A program made the position numbers and the translations under genes. A stretch of DNA of 64,000 nucleotides from Ensifer aridi (GTDB lineage Bacteria > Pseudomonadota > Alphaproteobacteria > Rhizobiales > Rhizobiaceae): positions 121,081-185,080 of the forward strand of contig NZ_LUAV01000016.1 of NCBI RefSeq assembly GCF_002078505.1, written 5' to 3'. Every line of letters starts with the position of its first letter. Within the stretch, counting starts at the first letter, position 1. Positions 1-7,747 of the stretch are shown piece after piece. The notes beneath the pieces were generated by a model. It was not told the DNA's origin. It made no database searches and worked only from the letters and a program-made list of their open reading frames with translations.

Positions 1-2
1 GC

Positions 3-98
3 CTGCCGGCCGGGCTGATGCTGATGGCGCGAAACGGGGCGGACGAAAGGTTGCTGAGGCTGGCGGCTTCAGTGGAGAACTTGGTACGGCGCGCTTGA
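3..98 (+). CDS. Amidase, C-terminal end (truncated by window edge)
   Basis: Only the last 31 codons are inside the window. The peptide reads LPAGLMLMARNGADERLLRL followed by AASVENLVRRA and a TGA. The pattern 'P-x-GL-x-L-x-(A/G)R-x-G-x-D-x-x-LL-x-x-A-x-x-VE' is the usual C-terminus of amidase-signature (GatA/AtzF-like) enzymes, which hydrolyse amide bonds using a Ser-Ser-Lys triad that lies upstream of this window. The frame is open to the left edge. The substrate cannot be inferred from this piece. Confidence 0.6.
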   Translation: MPAGLMLMARNGADERLLRLAASVENLVRRA

Positions 99-169
99 AT
101 GAGGCTGGACTTTCTGGCGCCTTTTGAGAGCGTCGGGCGCTGCGAAAAGCCGGGTTCCCGGCAAACGCC

Positions 170-322
170 TCAATGCATCGTCCGGGCCCATTCCTCTTTG
201 AGGATTCGGAATGCATCTTCGAGCGCAGCGACCAGAATATCGGTGAGCTCGTCGCCGTCATTGTTCATGAGGTAGAGGGCGACCGTCGAATCCCGCGGAT
301 CGCTGTCAATATCGCTAGACAT
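170..322 (-). CDS. Small acidic protein of unknown function (50 aa)
   Basis: An ATG preceded by AAGGA at 8 nt opens a 50-codon frame. The product is strongly acidic, with an N-terminal run MSSDIDSDPRDSTV and a predicted helix around LVAALEDAFRILKEEWARTMH. There is no signal peptide, membrane segment or recognisable motif. It lies convergent to the amidase fragment and divergent from the next plus-strand gene. Codon use is like the chromosome. I do not recognise the family; coding status rests on the Shine-Dalgarno site, amino-acid composition and an amphipathic helix pattern. Confidence 0.5.
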   Translation of the reverse strand: MSSDIDSDPRDSTVALYLMNNDGDELTDILVAALEDAFRILKEEWARTMH

Positions 323-432
323 CTCATTGTCCTTTTCGCCGCGTCACATCCCGGCTGTTGACGCGATGGTAGAAAGGCTGACTTGTGCCGAGCTTGAGAG
401 GCGACGAGAGGAAGCGCGGCGCCTCTTGCCTT

Positions 433-455
433 CATCCCCCTTGTGGGGGAGATGG
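433..455. repeat. Short palindrome of rhizobial intergenic type
   Basis: The arms CATCCCCC and GGGGGAGATG form a hairpin in the gap before the next gene. Similar CCCC/GGGG hairpins inside 'ccctcatc...' contexts recur elsewhere in this window (40172-40320, 42980-43100), as expected of rhizobial mosaic intergenic elements. The rest of 323-531 shows nothing else convincing. Confidence 0.4.
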
Positions 456-531
456 GCGACAGGGCAGACGGTGCCAGCGGGCACCGAGATGTTTTTTGCT
501 CGCCCCGTCGCTCCTGGCACGGTAGACGACG

Positions 532-1107
532 ATGGAAATCACTGTCGGAACCAAGATGGCGAAGAAAACGAAGCGCGATGAGCTCCACCTGCAACGGCTC
601 AAGACCGATTTCCCGGACATCCACGCCGCGCTGCTCACCGGGGAGATCCCGTCGTTGCGCAAAGCGCTCGTCCGCGCCGGCCTGAAGCCGGAGCGCACCC
701 GGCTTGATAAGCTCAAGAACTCCTGGATGAAGGCGAGCGATGTCGAGCGCGACAGCTTCCTGACATGGCTCGCCGCCAAAGGTGCGCTGCCCGCGATCGC
801 CACGACCCCGCCCGTTCCCTCTCCGGCAGCGGATGTGCGGCCCGCCGGAACCCCGATCGCCAGCGGCCGCTACCTGCTTCCCTCCACCATCGCCGAGATC
901 CGGACGATCATGGCCCGGCGCCGGCTGAGCCCCAACGACGTGATGCGCGAACTGGGCTTCCCGCCCGATGGCCGCCCGCTTGCCCGCGCGCTGACCCGCA
1001 ACGCGAGCCTCAGACTGTCGGTGATCGCGGCATTGGAGGTGTGGCTCAAGAGGAATGCGGGGCTCGAGCCGGGAGCCGGCCCGAAGGCTGACGACCTGCT
1101 GCTATAG
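532..1107 (+). CDS. Conserved-looking protein of unknown function
   Basis: This 191-residue soluble protein has no signal peptide. Its N-terminal half is basic and helical (KTDFPDIHAALLTGEIPSLR), followed by a Pro/Ala-rich linker near residues 85-105 and a C-terminal helical block (residues 112-180) with TIAEIRTIMARRRLSPNDVM, which resembles a DNA-binding helix set but matches no family I can name. An alternative start is the ATG at 556 (MAKKTKR), with GGAA 5 nt upstream. It is followed 12 bp later by a DUF429-type gene on the same strand, so the two may be co-transcribed. Confidence 0.6.
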   Translation: MEITVGTKMAKKTKRDELHLQRLKTDFPDIHAALLTGEIPSLRKALVRAGLKPERTRLDKLKNSWMKASDVERDSFLTWLAAKGALPAIATTPPVPSPAADVRPAGTPIASGRYLLPSTIAEIRTIMARRRLSPNDVMRELGFPPDGRPLARALTRNASLRLSVIAALEVWLKRNAGLEPGAGPKADDLLL

Positions 1108-1119
1108 CGGACCGAACAC

Positions 1120-1968
1120 ATGGGTAACACTTCCGCTTCGGCGAGCTTCGACCCGACGCAGACAGCGGCGACGGGAAAAGAAATGCCCTTTGACAAACTC
1201 GCACTGCTCGGCATCGATGTCGGCTACTCACGCTCCCGCCCCACCACGGGCCTTGCTTGGAGCATCGGCGACGACTGCGGCGCCGCGAGGACGCACACCG
1301 ATTGGGAGCGCCGACAACGCCACATTCCCGCGTCAACGACATTCGCTGTGATCGCCATCGACGGACCTCTCACTCCTCCCGACGCGCCCGACGATCTCGA
1401 CCGCCTCTGCGAACGCCTTTTCACCCGTGGCGCCTTTCAGAAACGCTGCAAACCGGGCCTTAGCCAGCACGGCTACGGCCGAGCCTTGAGAAAAGCCGCC
1501 GCCGAGACTGCCGCACAGGTGAGCCACCTCGCGGACACGACGCCGATCGGCAAAGCCATCATCCCCGGCACCGCGATCATCGAAGCCTTCCCCAACGCTT
1601 TTCTCGGGGTTCTGCTTGAGGATGAGCGTTTTGCCATGTCGAAGGCCGCGAGGCGGAAGAAGTTCGACTGGCTGTACGACCATGCCGTTGAGGCCGGTGT
1701 TTTCGAAACACTGCTTGGTTACGTCGGCTGGCGCAACGAGTGCCTGCTGCAGAAGATCATGGCCGAATATGATCACGAAAGACGGGCAGCCTGGATCTGC
1801 CTGTTGACGGCGGCGTGCGCTGCTGTCGGCAAGTCGGAAGCCGTCGGTGATGAAGCCGGAGGCTGGATCTGGTTGCCGTCAGCGGAGCTTTGGGCGGCGT
1901 GGGCGAGGAACGGTTTGGCGGGAAACAGGGCGGCAGTCTCGGCGCGCAGCAGTCAGGCGCCGGTTTGA
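1120..1968 (+). CDS. DUF429-type protein (RNase H-like fold predicted)
   Basis: The segment LALLGIDVGYSRSRPTTGLAW near residues 27-47 and the later FAVIAIDGPLTP give the two-aspartate pattern of DUF429 proteins. This family is predicted to have an RNase H-like nuclease fold, but its biochemical role is unknown. A methionine at 1183 (MPFDKLALLGID), preceded by GGGAAA, is an equally good start and would remove a Ser/Thr-rich tail. The stop lies 7 bp from the 3' end of the opposing tRNA-Ser gene, so this gene marks the chromosomal side of the island junction. Confidence 0.6.
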   Translation: MGNTSASASFDPTQTAATGKEMPFDKLALLGIDVGYSRSRPTTGLAWSIGDDCGAARTHTDWERRQRHIPASTTFAVIAIDGPLTPPDAPDDLDRLCERLFTRGAFQKRCKPGLSQHGYGRALRKAAAETAAQVSHLADTTPIGKAIIPGTAIIEAFPNAFLGVLLEDERFAMSKAARRKKFDWLYDHAVEAGVFETLLGYVGWRNECLLQKIMAEYDHERRAAWICLLTAACAAVGKSEAVGDEAGGWIWLPSAELWAAWARNGLAGNRAAVSARSSQAPV

Positions 1969-1975
1969 ACGTTAC

Positions 1976-2065
1976 TGGCGGAGAGGGGGGGATTCGAACC
2001 CCCGATGGGCTTGCACCCATGCCGCATTTCGAGTGCGGTGCATTCAACCACTCTGCCACCTCTCC
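1976..2065 (-). tRNA. tRNA-Ser(CGA), left copy
   Basis: Read on the minus strand, the acceptor stem GGAGAGG (2065-2059) pairs with CCTCTCC (1986-1980), followed by discriminator G and an encoded CCA. The anticodon loop CTCGAAA gives CGA, decoding UCG. A long variable arm (CATGGGTGCAAGCCCATC) and the TTCGAAT T-loop confirm a class II serine tRNA. It is 90 nt with CCA and identical to the copy at 18732-18821. Upstream, about 40 bp resemble the upstream region of the right copy but with substitutions and one indel, and its -35 region looks weaker. Confidence 0.95.
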
Positions 2066-2238
2066 GCGGGGCCGGTTGGCGCCTTGTCGGCGCGGTCGGG
2101 TTCATCAGCAAGACCGAAAGCTCCCTCGATTGGAATGCGGCCCAAATCAATTGTGGCCGGCATGTGCCGCTCGGAGATCCAGCTAGACTTCCTAGACTGG
2201 CAGCTTAGAACGATCAGACAGAAGCGGAGAGGGCGTCG

Positions 2239-2952
2239 ATGGTATTGCCAATGAACAGTTACAGCTTGGATCTGCCGATCCGTTGTCTGGACCTTCTCAA
2301 TCACCTTCTGCCGATCGTTCAACAGGATGAAGAATTTGCGGCCCGACACGGTGGACCACTTACGACCACGCTTACCCTGGCACTTGCCACGCCAATGCTC
2401 ACGATACCCATTGAACGCATCCAAAAACATCAGAACGAGGACGTGGGTTACGCTAACGATCGGGGGCGGTCGCAGCGACTCGCCGAGCGAATCGATGCTG
2501 CCACCAGAGGAAAAAAGTTAGCGGATCATCCGCAACTGGAAGCATTTGACTGGGCCTACCTCAGTAAGGTCGAACCATTCAACATCGCTGACGGATTAAG
2601 TGACGATTTAGCGGCTCTGCTCGATGCGGAAGAGGCTCGCCATGCCGCCCGACGCATGGATTTTTCCGCCTTTCTATCGTGTTTGCGGAACGCGTTGTCA
2701 CATGGGGGCATCCTCTATCTGAATAAAGAGGGAAGGACCACTCCTGGTCAGGCATCTATGCTGTGTTTGGTGAGCGCGAAACCTCGCTACCCTAGAGTTA
2801 GGTGCGAAAAGCGTGATTACTGCCCGCCCGGTAGCTCGGTCACAGAAAGTCTTCGGCTCCTCCGCATAAGCGAAACCGGATTCCGCGAGTTTCTCTTACA
2901 ATGGGTCGCCTGGTTGCATGAGGCCGGACTCAAAGATCTTGCAGCCAGATAA
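2239..2952 (+). CDS. HEPN-like protein (candidate RNase) upstream of restriction-modification gene
   Basis: This 237-residue soluble protein contains SCLRNALSHGGILYLN, with R150 and H155 forming an R-x4-H motif in the FRNALSHG-like context typical of HEPN-fold proteins. Many HEPN proteins are metal-independent RNases in defence or toxin-antitoxin systems. The rest is largely helical, as the fold requires, with an Asp/Glu-rich stretch before the motif. The ATG follows GAGAGGG. It is the first gene inside the island and lies 62 bp upstream of the nuclease-methyltransferase gene on the same strand. HEPN assignment rests on motif and context only. No antitoxin-like partner is adjacent, so it may be an effector or a regulator of the downstream enzyme. 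Confidence 0.55.
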   Translation: MVLPMNSYSLDLPIRCLDLLNHLLPIVQQDEEFAARHGGPLTTTLTLALATPMLTIPIERIQKHQNEDVGYANDRGRSQRLAERIDAATRGKKLADHPQLEAFDWAYLSKVEPFNIADGLSDDLAALLDAEEARHAARRMDFSAFLSCLRNALSHGGILYLNKEGRTTPGQASMLCLVSAKPRYPRVRCEKRDYCPPGSSVTESLRLLRISETGFREFLLQWVAWLHEAGLKDLAAR

Positions 2953-3014
2953 AACGCAATAAAAGCACTACCGAAAGCTGAGCAATGCCAGTAAGTTCCG
3001 CTCATGGGGGAACC

Positions 3015-6000
3015 ATGAGTCAGCACCTGATAAATCAATACCTGAATGAAATCGACCGCCTCCGGAGGTTCTCGGGGCTCTCGAATGAGCAGATCATCAG
3101 GCCTGCATTTCGCCGCCTGCTCGATACCTGGGCCACGTCAAGCAAGCTCATCTTCATGGAGGAATACCCCCATCAAACCTCGATGAGGACGACAGTTTAT
3201 CCTGATGGCACAGTGCTGCATGATATCCGGGTGCCGCTCGGCCACTGGGAGGCAAAGGATACCAAGGACGATCTCGATGAGGAGATCCGCAAGAAACTCG
3301 CTAAGGGTTATCCGCAGGACAACATTGTCTTCGAGAACTCGGAGATTGCGGTCCTTTATCAAAATCGCCAAGAGGTCATGCGCGCGCCGATGACTGATAC
3401 GGCTGCGCTTCTGAAGCTCGTTGCACTGTTCTTTAGCTATGAGCGCGCCGAGATTGCCGAGTTCCGTAAGGCGGTCGAGCAGTTCAAGGCTGATTTGCCG
3501 GCCGTGCTTTCTGCACTCCGCGAGCGCATCGAAACGGCCTATGTTGAAAACGCCATGTTCCGCGATGCCGCGGCTGGTTTCCTCGAAGCTTGCAAGGAAA
3601 CGATCAACCCCGCCCTCGGCGAAGCTGATGTTCGGGAAATGCTGATCCAGCATATCCTTACCGAGGAAATATTCGCGCATGTGTTCAATGAGGGCGATTT
3701 CCACCGCGAGAACAATATCGCCAAGGAACTCTATGCCCTGGAAAGCAAGTTCTTCACTGGCGCCGTCAAGCGAGAGACGCTGAAGGGCCTTGAGCCCTAC
3801 TATGCTGCAATCCGGGCGAATGCGGCGCAAATCACCAGCCATTCGGAGAAGCAGACGTTCCTTAAAGTGATCTACGAGAACTTCTATAAGGTTTATGACA
3901 CTAAGAAAGCCGACCGGCTTGGCGTGGTGTATACGCCCAATGAAGTCGTGAAATTCATGATCGAGGGAGCTGACTGGCTTTGCGAAAAACACTTCAACAA
4001 GAACCTGATCGACCATCACGTCGAGATCCTTGACCCGGCGACCGGCACCGGCACCTTTATCTGCGAGCTTCTAGAATATTTCCGCGGCAACCCACAAAAG
4101 TTGGCCTACAAATACGGGCATGAGCTGCACGCTAATGAAGTGGCAATCTTGCCCTATTATGTCGCCAACCTGAACATTGAGGCGACATATGCCGCGATTT
4201 CTGGCCAATTCGCCGAATTTCCCAATCTGTGCTTTGTTGATACGTTAGACAACGTCGAGGGTCTTCGTGTTCGCACTGGTCACCAGCACGACATGTTTGC
4301 GGCGCTGTCGGACGAGAACGTTGAGCGCGTGAAACGGCAGAACAATCGCAAGATATCAGTGATCATCGGCAACCCACCATATAACGCCAATCAAGCCAAT
4401 GAGAACGACAACAACAAGAACCGCGCCTATCCGCGCGTCGATGAGTTGATCAAATCGAGCTACATCCAACTCTCGACTGCTCAGAAGACCAAGGTCTACG
4501 ACATGTATGCTCGGTTTTTCCGCTGGGCATCGGACCGCATGCATGACGACGGTGTGCTCGCCTTCGTCACCAATCGCAGCTTCATCGACAGCCGCACCTT
4601 CGACGGCTTCCGCAAGGCGGTGGCCGGGGAGTTCAACGAGATCTACGTCGTCGACCTCGGCGGCGACGTGCGCGCCAATCCAAAACTGTCGGGCACGAAG
4701 CATAACGTGTTCGGCATCCAGACCGGCGTAGCCATCTCCTTCCTGATAAAGCGCCGAAAGCAAAAGGGCTGTAAAATCTTCTATACTCGCCGGCCAGAAT
4801 TCGACACGGCCGCGGACAAACTTGATTTCTTAGCCTCGTCCAGGCTGTCGACGCTCACCTTCGAGCGCGTCGAGCCGGACAAAAAGGGCAACTGGATTAA
4901 TCTAACGGTGAATGATTGGGATGACTTGATCCCTGTCGCCGATAAAAAGACCAAGTCAGCAAAAGCCAGTAATCAGGAAAGAGCGATTTTTCGACGCTTC
5001 TCTCAAGGTCTGAAGACCAACCGCGATGAATGGACTATCGCGCCCAACTCGGCTGAGGTCGCGCATCAGATGGAATTTCTGATCAATCACTATCAGAAAA
5101 TAATGGAGGCGTCAGATTTCAGTCAGCTTAAGGAAACAGATTCCCCCGACAAAATCATTAAATGGACACGAAAATTAAATAGACATCTTCGGAGCGGACG
5201 TAAACTTAATTTTGATTCAAGAAAAATCAAGGACACTACTTATAGACCATTCATAAAATTCAAAGTCTACTATGACGAGGTCCTTAATGAAGATCTCTAC
5301 CAACTGAAAGAGATATTTAGTCCATCAAAGTCTAGTAACAAATGGATATCATTTGTTGAGGGACAGAGATTGGAATTCTGCGCGCTCGCAGGGGACGCGA
5401 TCCCAAACTATGCGCTAGTTTCGTTAGATCCCATGCAATTTCTCCCACTCCACCGCTACACCTCCTCCGGGGAACGATTGGACAACATTACCGATTGGGG
5501 CCTACGTCAGTTTGAGAAGCACTACGGCAAATCAGCGAAGATCACCAAGGAAGACATCTTCCACTACGTCTACGGCGTGCTGCACGATCCACTGTATCGC
5601 CAAAAATATGCACTTAACCTAAAGCGTGAGTTCCCGCGCGTTCCTTTCTATTCAGATTTTCGCCAATGGTCGACCTGGGGCAGGCAGCTAATGGAACTGC
5701 ATATTGGCTATGAGAAGGTCGACCCTTGGGCGCTCGTTCGAACAGATATGTTAGACGAAAAAGCGCGCGCCGGAGGCGTCGCACCCAAGACCCTCCTCAG
5801 AGCTGAAAAGGAGAACGGCATTATCCGCCTGGATACCGAGACGACGATCTCTGGCATTCCGAAAGAAGTTTGGGATTACAAACTCGGTAATCGGTCAGGT
5901 CTTGAATGGGTTCTCGACCAATACAGAGAAAAAACTCCGAAAGACCCAACCATCCGCGAGAAATTCAATACCTACCGCTTTGCCGACTACAAGGAGAGGG

Positions 6001-6119
6001 TGATCGACCTTATCGCGCGCGTCACCCGGGTGTCCGTGGAGACGATGGACATTGTGGAGGCCATGAAACTTGCTCCGAGACAATCGGCAAACACCCAGTC
6101 GACCGAGGCGGCGGAGTAG
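3015..6119 (+). CDS. Nuclease-methyltransferase fusion (Type IIG-like restriction-modification enzyme)
   Basis: The 1034-residue product combines a PD-(D/E)xK-type nuclease motif (D70, then E79-A-K81 in GHWEAKD), a helical connector, an N6-adenine methyltransferase domain with motif I DPATGTGTF near residue 340 and motif IV NPPY near 453, and a long C-terminal part that should recognise DNA. It resembles the methylase part of type ISP enzymes, but no helicase domain is present, so the layout is that of single-chain Type IIG enzymes that both methylate and cut. The start at 3015 has GGGGGA 3 nt before the ATG; an upstream ATG at 2985 lacks a ribosome-binding site. The region around 5100-5400 is AT-rich compared with the rest, consistent with a horizontally acquired specificity segment. 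Confidence 0.85.
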   Translation: MSQHLINQYLNEIDRLRRFSGLSNEQIIRPAFRRLLDTWATSSKLIFMEEYPHQTSMRTTVYPDGTVLHDIRVPLGHWEAKDTKDDLDEEIRKKLAKGYPQDNIVFENSEIAVLYQNRQEVMRAPMTDTAALLKLVALFFSYERAEIAEFRKAVEQFKADLPAVLSALRERIETAYVENAMFRDAAAGFLEACKETINPALGEADVREMLIQHILTEEIFAHVFNEGDFHRENNIAKELYALESKFFTGAVKRETLKGLEPYYAAIRANAAQITSHSEKQTFLKVIYENFYKVYDTKKADRLGVVYTPNEVVKFMIEGADWLCEKHFNKNLIDHHVEILDPATGTGTFICELLEYFRGNPQKLAYKYGHELHANEVAILPYYVANLNIEATYAAISGQFAEFPNLCFVDTLDNVEGLRVRTGHQHDMFAALSDENVERVKRQNNRKISVIIGNPPYNANQANENDNNKNRAYPRVDELIKSSYIQLSTAQKTKVYDMYARFFRWASDRMHDDGVLAFVTNRSFIDSRTFDGFRKAVAGEFNEIYVVDLGGDVRANPKLSGTKHNVFGIQTGVAISFLIKRRKQKGCKIFYTRRPEFDTAADKLDFLASSRLSTLTFERVEPDKKGNWINLTVNDWDDLIPVADKKTKSAKASNQERAIFRRFSQGLKTNRDEWTIAPNSAEVAHQMEFLINHYQKIMEASDFSQLKETDSPDKIIKWTRKLNRHLRSGRKLNFDSRKIKDTTYRPFIKFKVYYDEVLNEDLYQLKEIFSPSKSSNKWISFVEGQRLEFCALAGDAIPNYALVSLDPMQFLPLHRYTSSGERLDNITDWGLRQFEKHYGKSAKITKEDIFHYVYGVLHDPLYRQKYALNLKREFPRVPFYSDFRQWSTWGRQLMELHIGYEKVDPWALVRTDMLDEKARAGGVAPKTLLRAEKENGIIRLDTETTISGIPKEVWDYKLGNRSGLEWVLDQYREKTPKDPTIREKFNTYRFADYKERVIDLIARVTRVSVETMDIVEAMKLAPRQSANTQSTEAAE

Positions 6120-6127
6120 ACGGGGCC

Positions 6128-6676
6128 GTGTCTGTTTCAGATCACGATCCATACGATACGCGGGTGTCGAGATGTTTTGCAGAGGTCGAATTCGGCTACA
6201 TCGGTGCTATCGTCGTTGAACGCGATTCCGACGGCGCTCTGATCGAGCTTTTTCCTCAGAACCGTTTTTCCCGAGCGCCGTCAACTCCTCTGCACGCTTA
6301 CGGCCAGGGCCCATTCTGCCGTTTTCACATAAGCTCCAAAAGCAGAGCGGCGGGGGTGTATCTGGTATCTGTGGTCGGGCAGCCAGTTTATGTCGGGGAG
6401 TGTGCGAACCTTCACCAGCGGTGGGGTCCTGGCTATGGCTCAATTTCGCCCCGCAACTGCTTCAAGGGAGGGCAGCAAACGAATTGTCGGGTCAACAATC
6501 TCCTCCTTGAAACAGCGCGCAACGGCAACCAGATTGAACTTTGGTTCCGGCCGCAGTCCGGCGCGAAAGCGGACCGCATCGCCCTTGAGGCTGCATTGGT
6601 GGATGCACTTCAACCGAGCTGGAATAGAGTCATCGTCAAACGGCAGTCACACTCTTTTAGGGCCAACCCGGAATGA
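6128..6676 (+). CDS. GIY-YIG nuclease-domain protein
   Basis: A GTG 8 nt after the upstream stop opens a 182-residue protein. Its C-terminal half holds the GIY-YIG signature: G76-V-Y78, then Y88-V-G90, R98 in LHQRW, and the conserved E154 followed by the LQPSWN motif, as in small stand-alone GIY-YIG endonucleases. Such domains cut DNA with a single metal ion. Residues 1-70 are an unassigned N-terminal domain. The tight spacing suggests translational coupling with the nuclease-methyltransferase gene. Its 3' end overlaps the convergent Mrr-type gene by 20 bp. Whether it acts with the IIG-like enzyme is inference from gene order. Confidence 0.75.
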   Translation: MSVSDHDPYDTRVSRCFAEVEFGYIGAIVVERDSDGALIELFPQNRFSRAPSTPLHAYGQGPFCRFHISSKSRAAGVYLVSVVGQPVYVGECANLHQRWGPGYGSISPRNCFKGGQQTNCRVNNLLLETARNGNQIELWFRPQSGAKADRIALEAALVDALQPSWNRVIVKRQSHSFRANPE

Positions 6677-7658
6677 AAATGCGCTTCAAGGGCACGAGCT
6701 GCTGAGTTTCAAGGTCTAGCTTGCCATACTGTTCCAGAAGGCTCTTCACAAGCTCGTCGAGATCCATGAGGGCGAGCGGAATATTCGCACGTTCGGCCTC
6801 GTAGCGGGCCTCCCGCGTGAAGCCCCCGGTGCTGACGTAAAGGCCCTTGTCCTGCGAGTGCCTACCGCCAAGGAAACTTCGAACGTCGGGAGCGCCCATC
6901 GCTCCCTTGCGGTGCTTCACCTCGACGACGATTCGGGGAGACTCGAAGCCGAAGCCATCAGGCGACGCAACGATGTCCTTACCGCGATCGGGCCCGGCAT
7001 CGGATACGCGAGTCTTGTAGCCGAGTGAGCGTAGCAAGCCTGCAACCAGATCCTGCATGTCGTCCCAATCGAGAGCGTTCACCTTATCCTTTATGAACTC
7101 CAACGCTCGGGCTTCCATTGACTGAAATACATCTTCCTCCACCCCATCACTTTCGCTGGCCGCCGTTTCGATCTTGGCCGGCTCACCCGAAGTCAGCGCC
7201 CTTTGAAGATCATCGACAACTCCGCGGGAGAGGAGGAACAGTGTTGATATCGCGCCGAGGCTGTTACGGCTGGCTACCGAAAGCAAGTCACGACTGACTT
7301 CCCCCTTCCATCGCACTGGCCGCACCTGTGGATCAGCCGCGTCGAACGACGGATCGAAGCGATACTCGTCGGCTATTTCCCCGACGAGATAGACGCGGCG
7401 AGAAGGATCATAGGTCACCACCATATCTCCAATCGCCATCTCGTTCACGAATCTGTGCAGTTGGCCGGCGCCCATCGCTACACTCTGAGGCTTGGTTTTT
7501 GGCCATGATGCTGCGACGCGTTCGGCGATCGATTTCCTCGATTTCACATCCCTCAGGTCACCGACTTCGGCCCAACCGATCGCTACGATATTGTTGTCCC
7601 TGAACACGTCGAACAGACGTCCGCCCTGCTCCGCCCGAACCATCCACGCCTTGGTCAT
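6657..7658 (-). CDS. Mrr-type restriction endonuclease with PUA/EVE-like N-terminal domain
   Basis: The C-terminal half carries the Mrr catalytic pattern: LLRSLGY, D224 and D228 in GPDRGKDIV, then E246-V-K248 in VVEVKHRKG, and the downstream TGGFTREA motif. This is the PD-(D/E)xK arrangement of Type IV enzymes, which cut DNA containing modified bases. Residues 1-145 (KAWMVRAEQGG..., DMVVTYDPSRRVYLVGEI) resemble PUA/EVE-like modules that read modified bases in related enzymes; this part is inference. The chosen ATG has GAGGAG 6 nt upstream. Longer frames extend to 7928 but run through the divergent promoter region. The gene is convergent with the GIY-YIG gene and divergent from the next gene. 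Confidence 0.85.
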   Translation of the reverse strand: MTKAWMVRAEQGGRLFDVFRDNNIVAIGWAEVGDLRDVKSRKSIAERVAASWPKTKPQSVAMGAGQLHRFVNEMAIGDMVVTYDPSRRVYLVGEIADEYRFDPSFDAADPQVRPVRWKGEVSRDLLSVASRNSLGAISTLFLLSRGVVDDLQRALTSGEPAKIETAASESDGVEEDVFQSMEARALEFIKDKVNALDWDDMQDLVAGLLRSLGYKTRVSDAGPDRGKDIVASPDGFGFESPRIVVEVKHRKGAMGAPDVRSFLGGRHSQDKGLYVSTGGFTREARYEAERANIPLALMDLDELVKSLLEQYGKLDLETQQLVPLKRIFIPGWP

Positions 7659-7747
7659 GCAATTCTCCTCGGTTGCGCGCACTGTCTTGCACAATCTGCC
7701 TTTGCGCAAGTAGGGTGCGGCTCGAAGCCAGACATGTGGGAAAACCA

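Noticed and set aside
1..1975. Possibility that the island extends left beyond the first tRNA-Ser
   Set aside because: The DUF429 gene and its neighbours have chromosome-like composition, and no further repeat or recombinase is seen to the left.
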